A stretch of DNA of 7,389 nucleotides. Source: DATFPQ01 sp035264765 (lineage in GTDB: Bacteria > Actinomycetota > Actinomycetes > Actinomycetales > Angustibacteraceae). Below the pieces are notes generated by a model, which made no database searches, had not been told where the DNA came from, and was given only the letters and a program-made list of their open reading frames with translations. The stretch is taken from assembly GCA_035264765.1 (NCBI GenBank), contig DATFPQ010000249.1, forward strand, positions 1 to 7,389, in the 5' to 3' direction. How positions within the stretch are numbered: the first letter of the stretch is position 1; each line of letters opens with the position of its first letter. Shown in pieces: positions 1 through 5,651 of this stretch. A program made the translations under genes and the position numbers.

Positions 1-516
1 CGCTGGCCAGCACCGCGTCGGCGTGCGCCCGCGACACCCGCCCTCGGCCAGCGCCCGGCCGGTCGCCGCCAGGGTCGGGTCATCGTCGGAGCGGGCCGCC
101 CCGGTGAGCACCGGCAGCCCGGGCTGCGGGGTCTGGTCGGCGGCCGGGTCCAGCGCCCGGGCGGCCCGCACGTCCGCCGCGGCGACCCGCGGGTCGACCC
201 GCAGCGCCTGCGCCAACCACGCCTGCGTCGAGGTCGCGCCGACCGCCGCAGCCCACCCGCGGCCGTCCAGCTCGCGGACCAGCGCCAGGCGGGCGGCGTC
301 GATCCGGGCCAAGTCGCCGACCTGAGCCCGCAAAAGGTCGACCAGATGCTCGTCGGAGCACCGCCACAACGGCGCGTCGGCCACCGCCCTCGCGGCCGCA
401 CTCAACGCCGCCCACGCGCCCATCGGATCCGCGGTTGCGGCCTCCGCAAGGGCAGCCCCTGGCACCGCCTTGGCCACGGCGCCCAACCCGGCGTCCGGAG
501 GTGATTGCTGCTGCAT
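1..516 (-). CDS. DUF222 / 13E12-repeat family protein (HNH endonuclease type), N-terminal part, apparently frameshifted
   Basis: This minus-strand frame is open from an ATG at 514-516 to the window edge (172 codons). The middle of the protein has the look of a DUF222 domain: a Leu/Arg/Ala-rich helical stretch (LVRELDGRGWAA), then a TSTQAWLAQAL segment and a DPRVAAADVRAARAL helix. Family members usually continue to a C-terminal HNH nuclease domain, which would lie outside the window. Just before the edge the family-like continuation LAEG(R/G)VSRAHADAVLAS is seen only if one G or C is added near 38-44; as written, the frame becomes GGCRGRTPTRCWPA. So the gene is either a decayed copy or contains a one-base sequence error in a G/C run. 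No ribosome site precedes the ATG. An in-frame GTG at 538-540 (giving VVPDTFVGMQQQ) has GGAA six bases upstream and may be the true start; an in-frame TGA at 565-567 bounds it. The cellular role of such genes is poorly known. Confidence 0.72.
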   Translation of the reverse strand, partial: MQQQSPPDAGLGAVAKAVPGAALAEAATADPMGAWAALSAAARAVADAPLWRCSDEHLVDLLRAQVGDLARIDAARLALVRELDGRGWAAAVGATSTQAWLAQALRVDPRVAAADVRAARALDPAADQTPQPGLPVLTGAARSDDDPTLAATGRALAEGGCRGRTPTRCWPA

Positions 517-577
517 GCCAACGAACGTATCGGGCACCACCGACAATTCCGGCGGCCGAGAGCCTCAGGCGGACCGC

Positions 578-586
578 TGTGGATAA
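578..586 (-). promoter_or_regulatory. Single DnaA-box-like 9-mer
   Basis: TGTGGATAA on the plus strand is the exact complement of TTATCCACA, the classical DnaA-box consensus. It lies about 38-62 bases upstream of the possible DUF222 starts. No second copy was seen nearby, so this is not an origin. It may be a lone chromosomal DnaA site or chance. Confidence 0.2.
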
Positions 587-625
587 GGCCACAGGACAAG
601 AGTCCGACGTCAGGCCGGAGGTTTG

Positions 626-642
626 TTCCCGCTAGGCGGGAA
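626..642. repeat. Perfect 7-bp palindrome, candidate operator
   Basis: TTCCCGC-TAG-GCGGGAA is a perfect inverted repeat with a 3-base centre, about 200 bases upstream of the hydrolase gene and about 90-110 bases upstream of the DUF222 start. There is no T-run beside it, so it does not look like an intrinsic terminator. Its size and symmetry suit a dimeric helix-turn-helix regulator; this is inference. Confidence 0.4.
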
Positions 643-694
643 GAAGTCTCCACCTTGAACCACCGCGGGGCCCGAAGGGAGTGCTCCGAGAGGG

Positions 695-735
695 CCGGAC
701 GGCACCGGACCCCGGACGGCACCGGAGCCCGGACG
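695..735. repeat. Short tandem repeat, period 17, about 2.4 copies
   Basis: The unit CCGGACGGCACCGGA begins at 695 and again at 712. A third partial copy, CCGGACG, begins at 729. The first 15 bases of the two full copies are identical. It lies in non-coding sequence upstream of the hydrolase gene. Confidence 0.6.
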
Positions 736-832
736 AAATCAGCCGCCGATTTGATGTATCGCAACCCAGAATCCCGACTCTGCCCCTGCGAGGTCGAACT
801 CCGGGGCACGAGGCTCCGGGCGGCCTGCCCAG

Positions 833-838
833 AGGAGG
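833..838 (+). promoter_or_regulatory. Strong ribosome binding site for the hydrolase
   Basis: AGGAGG lies six bases ahead of the ATG at 845. This is a near-ideal Shine-Dalgarno match and fixes the start of the secreted hydrolase. Confidence 0.85.
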
Positions 839-844
839 GCACGC

Positions 845-2659
845 ATGCAGGAGCACAGCTCGAACGGACGACGGTGGACGGCGGTTGCCGTCGGAGTCAC
901 GGCCGTCCTCGGCGTGGTGGCAACCGCGCCTTCGGCCGGAGCGTCACCGGCGTCCACGGCCTCCACGAGGTCCACAACGACCCAGCTTTCCCTGACCTCC
1001 ACGGCGCGGGTGCTGGCCAGTGACAGGACGACCGCGAAGGAGGCCCGGCGGGTCGACTCGGTCCGGACGCCGAAGCTCGACTGGTACAAGTGCTACGGCA
1101 CCTACCAGTGCGCGACGGTGCGCGTGCCACTGGACTACGACCGCCCGCACGGCGCGACGACCGAGCTGGCGCTGCTGCGCTACCGCGCCCGGGACCCCAA
1201 GCACCGGATCGGGACGCTCTTCGTCAACCCCGGCGGCCCGGGCGGCTCGGGCGTGGACATGGCGTCCGCTGCGCCGTTCTTCCTTTCCGAGAGCGTGCTC
1301 GACCGGTTCGACGTCGTCGGATTCGACCCGCGCGGCACCAACTCCAGCGACCGCGTCAGGTGCTTCCGAAACAACGCCGCGCAGTCCCGGGCCCTGCCGG
1401 GCTTCGAGGTTGCGTTTCCCGTGACCAAGCGCGAGGAGCGCGCGCAGATCACCTCCGCGCGCAACCTCGGCCGCGGCTGCTCCACCACGGGTCGTCCGCT
1501 GACCGCCTCGATGTCGACGGCTGAGGTCGCCCGTGACCTGGACGTCCTGCGCCGCGCGGTCGGCGACCGCAAGCTCAGCTACCTGGGCTTCTCCTACGGC
1601 ACCTACCTCGGCCAGGTCTACGCCAACCTCTTCCCGGACCGCTTCCGTGCCCTGGCGATCGACGGCGTGGTCGATCCGGTCGCCTGGCGTGGCACCGCCG
1701 CCACCGCCTCGACGCCGCAGACCGACCGGCTGCGGTCAGCCGACGGCGCCTACAAGGCGCTACGCCGCATCCTCGAGCTCTGCGACAAGGCAGGTGGCAC
1801 CAAGTGCCGCTTCGCGGCGGGGAACCCGGTAGCGAACTTCGACCTGGTGGCCCGACGGCTGAAGAGCCACCCGATCAAGGTCGACGATCCCTTCTACGGG
1901 CCCTATCAGTTCGGGTACGGCGACCTGGTCGCGAGCACGCTCTTCAGCCTCTACTTCCCCGATGGCTACTCGCTCATCGCGGACACCCTCGCCGAGCTGC
2001 TGATCCTCACCGAGCCGCCGGCCAAGTCCATGAGCTCGGCCACGCAGCGGGCCGCGGCACGCACGGCGCTCACCAAGCGGCTGGCTGCGCAGCGGGCTCA
2101 GCGGAAGCCGGCATTCGACTTCCCCTACGACAACAGCCTCGAGGCGTTCGCCGGGGTTCTGTGCACCGACGGCGCCAACCCGGCGGACGCGGCATCGTGG
2201 CCGGCGGCTGCGGCCGCCGCCGACCGCAGGGCCAAGTACTTCGGCCGGATCTGGGCCTGGTCGTCCGTCCAGTGCGCGAACAAGACCTGGACCGCCCATG
2301 ACGAGGACTCCTACAAGGGGGCCTTCAACCACCGGACCGCCGCGCCGGTACTCGTGGTCGGCAACGACTGGGACCCCGCGACCAACGTGAGCGGCGCAGT
2401 ACGGGCGGCCCGGCTGCTGCCGAACAGCCGCCTGCTCCGCAGCGACAACTGGGGTCACACCGCATACGGCAGCTCCGCCTGCGCCACGGACGCGGTCGAC
2501 GCGTATCTGCTGCGCGGCCGGCTGCCCAAGGCCGGGACGGTTTGCCACGGTGACGTGCAGCCGTTCGAGGGGGACCTCCAGCTCGACGCCCGCGGCAGGA
2601 TGGCGCCGCAGCCTCAGCGGGCACCGATCGTGCCGCCGATCGCCCCGGCGCCGCGCTGA
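845..2659 (+). CDS. Secreted alpha/beta hydrolase, TAP-like (tripeptidyl aminopeptidase-like) family
   Basis: The 604-residue product is a probable exported serine hydrolase of the Streptomyces tripeptidyl-aminopeptidase type, expected to release short peptides or cleave related substrates outside the membrane. Residues 1-34 form a signal peptide: basic SNGRR, a hydrophobic stretch (TAVAVGVTAVLGVVA), then a small-residue Ala/Ser cleavage region near 31-36. There is no lipobox cysteine. The mature start has the family's W-x-C...C-A-T-V-x-V-P-L-D-Y block (80-98), with Cys83 and Cys89 likely paired. The oxyanion segment NPGGPGGSG is at 128-136, the nucleophile motif GFSYG puts Ser250 at the centre, and the C-terminal TAP-like part supplies Asp510 (in DWDPAT) and His538 (in NWGHTA). 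So the full triad is present and the length is normal for the family. The tail (587-604) is Pro/Ala-rich. The start is fixed by AGGAGG at 833-838. It appears to be a single-gene unit, closed by a hairpin at 2672-2710. The natural substrate is unknown. Confidence 0.93.
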   Translation: MQEHSSNGRRWTAVAVGVTAVLGVVATAPSAGASPASTASTRSTTTQLSLTSTARVLASDRTTAKEARRVDSVRTPKLDWYKCYGTYQCATVRVPLDYDRPHGATTELALLRYRARDPKHRIGTLFVNPGGPGGSGVDMASAAPFFLSESVLDRFDVVGFDPRGTNSSDRVRCFRNNAAQSRALPGFEVAFPVTKREERAQITSARNLGRGCSTTGRPLTASMSTAEVARDLDVLRRAVGDRKLSYLGFSYGTYLGQVYANLFPDRFRALAIDGVVDPVAWRGTAATASTPQTDRLRSADGAYKALRRILELCDKAGGTKCRFAAGNPVANFDLVARRLKSHPIKVDDPFYGPYQFGYGDLVASTLFSLYFPDGYSLIADTLAELLILTEPPAKSMSSATQRAAARTALTKRLAAQRAQRKPAFDFPYDNSLEAFAGVLCTDGANPADAASWPAAAAAADRRAKYFGRIWAWSSVQCANKTWTAHDEDSYKGAFNHRTAAPVLVVGNDWDPATNVSGAVRAARLLPNSRLLRSDNWGHTAYGSSACATDAVDAYLLRGRLPKAGTVCHGDVQPFEGDLQLDARGRMAPQPQRAPIVPPIAPAPR

Positions 2660-2671
2660 CCGACGCAGGGG

Positions 2672-2710
2672 GGCAGCGGGGCGGTGCCGCACCGGCACCG
2701 CCCCGCTGCC
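2672..2710 (+). terminator. Strong GC hairpin after the hydrolase gene
   Basis: GGCAGCGGGGCGGTGCC (2672-2688) is followed after five bases by its exact reverse complement (2694-2710), a perfect 17-bp stem beginning 12 bases after the hydrolase stop. There is no T-run after it. Such tail-less hairpins are common behind high-GC actinobacterial genes and probably end or protect the transcript. Confidence 0.7.
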
Positions 2711-2827
2711 GCACGTGAGAGGGCTGGCACCCCACTGTCCTGCCCCGTCCCCGGCAGGCGAGGATGGCCGCACAGCACAGCCCGGCGACCGACCTCACAA
2801 CCGCCGCCCCCCGGACGTTGGCAGAGT

Positions 2828-3331
2828 GTGACACCAGAACCCTTCGAGGCCGTCGTGGCCCGCCACGGACCCACCGTCCTGCGCGTCTGCCGCGCCGTCC
2901 TCGGCCCGGTCGCGGCGGACGACGCCTGGTCCGAGACGTTCCTGTCTGCGATGCGCGCCTACCCCGACCTACGTCCGGGCAGCGACGTCGGCGCGTGGCT
3001 CGTCACCATCGCCCACCGCAAGGCGATCGACCAGCTCCGGGCCCAGGCCCGACGTCCCATACCGACCGAGGCGCTTCCCGAGCCGGCCAGCCGGAACGGC
3101 CAGCCCGGAGGCTTCGAGCGCGACCTGTGGGACGCCCTCAAGGAGCTTCCGCTGCGCCAGCGGGAGTGCATCGCCTACCACTACCTCGCCGGCCTCCCCT
3201 ACGCCGACGTCGCCGCGGTGCTCGGCGGAACCGCGGCAGCGGCTCGGCGGGCTGCCGCGGACGGCATCGCCACGCTCCGCCGCACCTACCTGGTCGAAGA
3301 CCTCACGCTGGAAGGACGGACCTCCCGATGA
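2828..3331 (+). CDS. ECF-like sigma-70 family RNA polymerase sigma factor
   Basis: From the GTG at 2828 the product has 167 residues, typical of a minimal two-domain sigma factor that would direct RNA polymerase to a small regulon. Region 2 covers about residues 6-75: an FEAVVARHGPTVLRVCRAVLG helix, an acidic DDAWSETFLSAMRAYP segment and the region 2.3/2.4-like DVGAWLVTIAHRKAIDQLR. Region 4 covers about 97-152, with LKELPLRQRECIAYHYLAGL, the helix-turn-helix YADVAAVLGGTAAAARRAA and a closing GIATLRR. No extra C-terminal domain is present. The frame stays open upstream to 2684, but that part is Pro/Arg-rich, runs into the hairpin and does not look like protein; the sigma homology begins directly after the GTG. 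The ribosome site is weak (GGCAGA). Its stop overlaps the methyltransferase start as ATGA, so the two are probably translated together. No zinc-type anti-sigma gene is adjacent. Confidence 0.88.
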   Translation: MTPEPFEAVVARHGPTVLRVCRAVLGPVAADDAWSETFLSAMRAYPDLRPGSDVGAWLVTIAHRKAIDQLRAQARRPIPTEALPEPASRNGQPGGFERDLWDALKELPLRQRECIAYHYLAGLPYADVAAVLGGTAAAARRAAADGIATLRRTYLVEDLTLEGRTSR

Positions 3332-3936
3332 CCTCCCCCACCACCCTGCTCTCCGCGCTCTCCGCCGTCGACGACGACGTGATCGAGCGCCTGCACGAAC
3401 GGCTGGCAAGCGCCGCCGGGGACGCCGGCCTGCTGGACGTCGCCTACCGCACCGTCGACAGCCCGGTCGGTCCGCTGCTGCTCGCCGCCACGGACGCCGG
3501 GCTGGTGCGGGTGGCGTACGCGCGGGAGGACCACGAACGCGTGCTCGCCGACCTCGCCGCAAGGATCAGCCCTCGGGTGCTACGGGCCCCGGCCCGGCTG
3601 GACGCGGCCGCGCGCGAGCTGGACGACTACTTCGCGGGACGTCGGCGCGCCTTCGACCTGCCGCTCGACCTGCGGCTGGCCCGGGGGTTCCGGCGAAGTG
3701 TGCTGACCCACCTGCCGGAGATCGACTACGGGTCGACCGCCAGCTACGCCACGTTGGCCGCGGCGGCGGGAAGCCCCCGCGCGGTCCGTGCCGTCGGGAC
3801 TGCCTGCGCCACCAACCCCCTGCCGGTCGTCGTGCCGTGTCACCGCGTCGTCCGCAGCGACGGCGCCCTCGGCCAGTACATCGGTGGCACCGAGGCCAAG
3901 CACGCCCTGCTGGTGCTGGAGGGCGCGCGCAGCTGA
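3328..3936 (+). CDS. ogt: Methylated-DNA--[protein]-cysteine S-methyltransferase (O6-methylguanine repair)
   Basis: This 202-residue suicide enzyme moves a methyl group from O6-methylguanine (or O4-methylthymine) in DNA onto its own cysteine. The signature VVVPCHRVV places the acceptor at Cys171. It is preceded by the DNA-binding helix-turn-helix and arginine finger in SPRAVRAVGTACATNPLP (149-166) and followed by the GALGQYIGG loop (179-187). The N-terminal ribonuclease-like domain starts near residue 39 (AYRTVDSPVGPLLLAATDAGL). Residues 1-36 are an extra helical, charged segment (DDDVIERLHERLASAAGDAG) compared with Ogt-type enzymes, which begin near the SPVGPL strand. No Ada-type methylphosphotriester domain is present, and the only cysteines are 160 and 171. 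The start codon shares ATGA with the upstream sigma stop, with AAGGA at 3312-3316. The gene symbol is by family; orthology to E. coli ogt was not tested. Confidence 0.94.
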   Translation: MTSPTTLLSALSAVDDDVIERLHERLASAAGDAGLLDVAYRTVDSPVGPLLLAATDAGLVRVAYAREDHERVLADLAARISPRVLRAPARLDAAARELDDYFAGRRRAFDLPLDLRLARGFRRSVLTHLPEIDYGSTASYATLAAAAGSPRAVRAVGTACATNPLPVVVPCHRVVRSDGALGQYIGGTEAKHALLVLEGARS

Positions 3937-3950
3937 GCAGGGCCGGGCGC

Positions 3951-4008
3951 GGCGACGTCGGGCCGTCTTGGCAGGCTGTCGTCCCGTGTCACCGCTCCCG
4001 ACGTCGCC
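3951..4008. repeat. 12-bp inverted repeat enclosing the EamA gene start
   Basis: GGCGACGTCGGG (3951-3962) has its exact reverse complement CCCGACGTCGCC at 3997-4008, leaving a 34-base loop that contains the proposed ribosome site and GTG start at 3986. Each arm also contains the 8-bp palindrome CGACGTCG (3953-3960 and 3999-4006). It could be a paired operator, an RNA hairpin that presents or hides the start, or part of the end of the methyltransferase transcript. Confidence 0.45.
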
Positions 4009-4906
4009 CGGCTCAGCGGCGGACCGTGAGTCTCAAGCGGTCCCCGTGCTGCTGGTGCTTGGCGGCATCGTGTCGGTGCAGTTCGGCGCGGCGGTGGCCA
4101 AGGGCCTCTTCGATGCCCTCGGTCCGGCCGGGACCGTGCTGGTTCGCGTGGCGACCGCCGCAGTCGTGCTGGTCGCCGCCGCCCGGCACCCGCTGCGTCA
4201 CGTGCCGGCGAGGTCACGAGGACTGGTCGCGGCCTTCGGCCTGGTGCTCGCGGCGATGAACCTGGCGTTCTACCTGTCCCTGGAGCGGATCCCGCTCGGC
4301 GTCGCCGTGACCATCGAGTTCGTGGGGCCGTTGGCGGTCGCGGTGGCCGGGTCCCGGCGTCCACGCGACCTGCTCTGGGCCGTGCTCGCCGCAGCCGGCG
4401 TGCTGCTGCTGACCGGCGGCGGCCGGGCCCTGGTCTCCGGACAGCTCGACCCGCGCGGCGTGCTGTTCGCCGCCATGGCCGGCACCTGCTGGGCGGGGTA
4501 CATCCTGCTGAACCAGCGGGTCGGGGCAGCGGTGCCGGGTGTGCACGGGCTCGCCGTGGCGATGGTGGTGGGCGCGGTCGCGCTGCTGCCCCTCGGCGTG
4601 GCGTCGGCGGGGACGCAGCTGCTGAACCCGTCCCTGCTTGCCGCTGGTGCAGCGGTCGGGCTGCTGTCGTCGGCCGTGCCGTACACGCTGGAGCTGGCGG
4701 CCCTGCGCCGGCTGGCGACGAGCACCTTCGGTGTCCTGATGAGCTTGGAGCCCGCCGTCGCCGCGCTGGCCGGCCTGGTGCTGCTCGGCGAGCACCTGAC
4801 CGCCGCCCAGGCCGTGGCCGTCGCACTGGTCTGCGTTGCCAGCGCGGGAGCGACCTGGACGGCGGCCGGCGAACGCAGGCGGGCCCGGGCGGACCTGACC
4901 CCGTAG
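3986..4906 (+). CDS. EamA/RhtA-family inner-membrane exporter (drug/metabolite transporter superfamily)
   Basis: With the GTG at 3986 this is a 306-residue protein, the usual size for ten-helix EamA transporters built from two five-helix repeats. Hydrophobic segments run roughly at 20-40, 46-66, 79-99, 105-121, 128-146, 156-176, 184-205, 215-233, 246-268 and 274-292. RhtA-like signatures are visible: LSLERIPLGVAVTIEFVGPL (98-117) ending the first half, and PYTLELAALRRL (232-243) followed by LMSLEPAVAALAGLVLLGEHL (251-271) in the second. RhtA members export threonine, homoserine or similar small molecules; the substrate here is unknown. The start is uncertain: AGG at 3973-3975 is a weak and distant ribosome site, an in-frame TTG at 3968 is an alternative, and the frame stays open into the upstream gene. 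It lies 49 bases after the methyltransferase and may share its transcript. It meets the cupin gene tail to tail across 31 bases with no clear terminator. Confidence 0.88.
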   Translation: MSPLPTSPGSAADRESQAVPVLLVLGGIVSVQFGAAVAKGLFDALGPAGTVLVRVATAAVVLVAAARHPLRHVPARSRGLVAAFGLVLAAMNLAFYLSLERIPLGVAVTIEFVGPLAVAVAGSRRPRDLLWAVLAAAGVLLLTGGGRALVSGQLDPRGVLFAAMAGTCWAGYILLNQRVGAAVPGVHGLAVAMVVGAVALLPLGVASAGTQLLNPSLLAAGAAVGLLSSAVPYTLELAALRRLATSTFGVLMSLEPAVAALAGLVLLGEHLTAAQAVAVALVCVASAGATWTAAGERRRARADLTP

Positions 4907-4937
4907 ATCTCGATAAGCTCTCGAACAGCTCTGGCGC

Positions 4938-5426
4938 TCAGACCATGTACTGGTCGTGCCGGCGCAGCAGCTCGGCCCGCTCCTGCTCGTCCAACTCGCG
5001 CCCGGACGCCGCGACCTCGGCCAGCGCCTCGAAGTAGGCCTCGCGTGGGGCGCCGGGGGTGAACAGCAGCAGCATGGACGCCGGCTTGCCCGACTCGCTG
5101 CGGAAGGCGTGCACCCCGCCGGGTGGAACGTGCAGGAAGTCCCCGGGGCCGGCGTCGAACCAGCGGCGTCCGTCGTACAGGCGCATCGCGCCGGAGAGCA
5201 CGAAGAACGCCTCGCTGATGGTGCGATGGAAGTGCGGGTCGGGGCCGGTGCCCTCCCCGGCGGTGTCCCACCGGTACAAGCCGTAGTCCCCGCCCGTGAC
5301 CGCGGCGGTCGCCAGGTAGCGCACCAGGGTGGTGCCGATGGCCAGGTCCGGGGGCGCTTCGGCGGACCGAAGGACCGCGCTGTGCTGGCCGGACGAGCCG
5401 GTGTAGCGGACCGGCGGGTAGCTCAT
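4938..5426 (-). CDS. Cupin-domain protein (single small beta-barrel)
   Basis: The 162-residue product carries one complete cupin domain. Motif 1 is at 58-79 (EGTGPDPHFHRTISEAFFVLSG), supplying His65, His67 and Glu72; motif 2 is at 95-109 (GDFLHVPPGGVHAFR), supplying His106. All four usual metal ligands are present, so metal binding is likely. The family includes enzymes (dioxygenases, isomerases) and sugar- or ligand-binding proteins, and nothing here picks the reaction. The C-terminal 35 residues form a charged helical tail ending DEQERAELLRRHDQYMV. The start was chosen as the ATG at 5424-5426 because the cupin-like sequence begins there; the same frame continues upstream to 5723 but becomes Arg/Gly-rich and non-conserved in look. 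GGACGG lies about six bases upstream. The start overlaps the stop of a 33-codon ORF as ATGA, which suggests translational coupling. The gene is divergent from the MFS transporter. Confidence 0.9.
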   Translation of the reverse strand: MSYPPVRYTGSSGQHSAVLRSAEAPPDLAIGTTLVRYLATAAVTGGDYGLYRWDTAGEGTGPDPHFHRTISEAFFVLSGAMRLYDGRRWFDAGPGDFLHVPPGGVHAFRSESGKPASMLLLFTPGAPREAYFEALAEVAASGRELDEQERAELLRRHDQYMV

Positions 5427-5524
5427 GCCCCGCCGTCCAAGGGACGCCCCGCGCGCGCCACGAGCGTGCAGCCGGCGCCCGGCACGGTGGCCGACGGGTC
5501 CGTGGCCAGGTCCGCGACGTGCAT
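5423..5524 (-). CDS. Possible small protein (33 residues) coupled to the cupin gene
   Basis: On the minus strand, an ATG at 5522-5524 opens a 33-codon ORF starting MHVADLATDPSATVPGAG, with one Cys at residue 19 and ending RAGRPLDGGA. Its TGA overlaps the cupin ATG as ATGA. In these 33 codons 31 end in G or C, as in real genes of this window. The same frame extends upstream to an ATG at 5651-5653 (76 residues), but there about 12 of 43 codons end in A or T, including rare AGA, CGA and GGA, so the longer version looks non-coding. I do not recognise the peptide. It has no membrane helix. There is no good ribosome site (CAGCCTGGCCCC precedes the ATG). It could be a real small protein, a leader peptide, or the remnant of a truncated gene. 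Confidence 0.35.
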   Translation of the reverse strand: MHVADLATDPSATVPGAGCTLVARAGRPLDGGA

Positions 5525-5571
5525 GGGGCCAGGCTGCTGCGATCGGCGTCCCGGCACCAGAGCCTGGATTT

Positions 5572-5598
5572 GCGGACCGCCGCGCTCTCGCGGTCTGC
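5572..5598. repeat. Imperfect inverted repeat in the divergent cupin/MFS promoter region
   Basis: GCGGACCGC (5572-5580) pairs with GCGGTCTGC (5590-5598) over nine positions, eight exact and one G-T, around a nine-base centre. It lies 53-80 bases before the MFS start. A smaller palindrome, CCAG-AGC-CTGG, is at 5557-5567. The surrounding 5525-5651 has no other gene and should hold the promoters of both divergent units; no clear -35/-10 pair was found. The repeat could be an operator or a leader hairpin. Confidence 0.35.
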
Positions 5599-5651
5599 TG
5601 TCCGCGTGCGCCCGGCGCGGGCCCGGGCACCGGCAGACCTCTCGAGGAGTC

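Larger units (their letters stand above)
517..844. other. Intergenic gap between divergent genes; no convincing gene
   Basis: This stretch separates the leftward DUF222 gene from the rightward hydrolase gene, so it should carry both promoters. Open frames here have no family resemblance and look like chance high-GC ORFs. I could not find a convincing -35/-10 pair: TTGAAC at 655-660 and TTGATG at 751-756 have no TAnnnT partner at the right distance. What it does hold is listed separately: a DnaA-box-like 9-mer, a 17-base palindrome, a 17-base-period repeat and the hydrolase ribosome site. Confidence 0.6.

Noticed and set aside
505..1023. 172-codon plus-strand frame across the 517-844 gap
   Set aside because: It has no domain, no ribosome site and weak codon bias, and it runs into the signal-peptide region of the hydrolase in another frame.
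2739..2758. CCTGCC/GGCAGG inverted repeat ahead of the sigma gene
   Set aside because: Six-base GC arms around an eight-base centre are expected often by chance at this base composition.
1760..2773. 337-codon minus-strand open frame
   Set aside because: It lies opposite the hydrolase gene, whose triad and signal peptide are unmistakable. Its composition is Arg/Gly/Val-rich with no family features; it is a high-GC shadow.
2764..3327. Upstream extension of the methyltransferase frame to an ATG at 2764
   Set aside because: It would overlap the whole sigma gene in another frame and is Arg/Pro-rich without a recognisable fold. The ATGA start at 3328 is far better supported.
3788..3985. Upstream extension of the exporter frame into the methyltransferase gene
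   Set aside because: The added residues are Ser/Arg/Cys-rich and overlap the catalytic end of the methyltransferase. The membrane-protein sequence starts only after about 4040.
3840..4826. 328-codon minus-strand open frame opposite the exporter
   Set aside because: It is an Arg/Pro/Ala-rich shadow of the ten-helix transporter.
4907..4937. Possible bidirectional terminator between the exporter and cupin genes
   Set aside because: Only AGCTCT direct repeats and very short dyads are present; no stem long enough to call.
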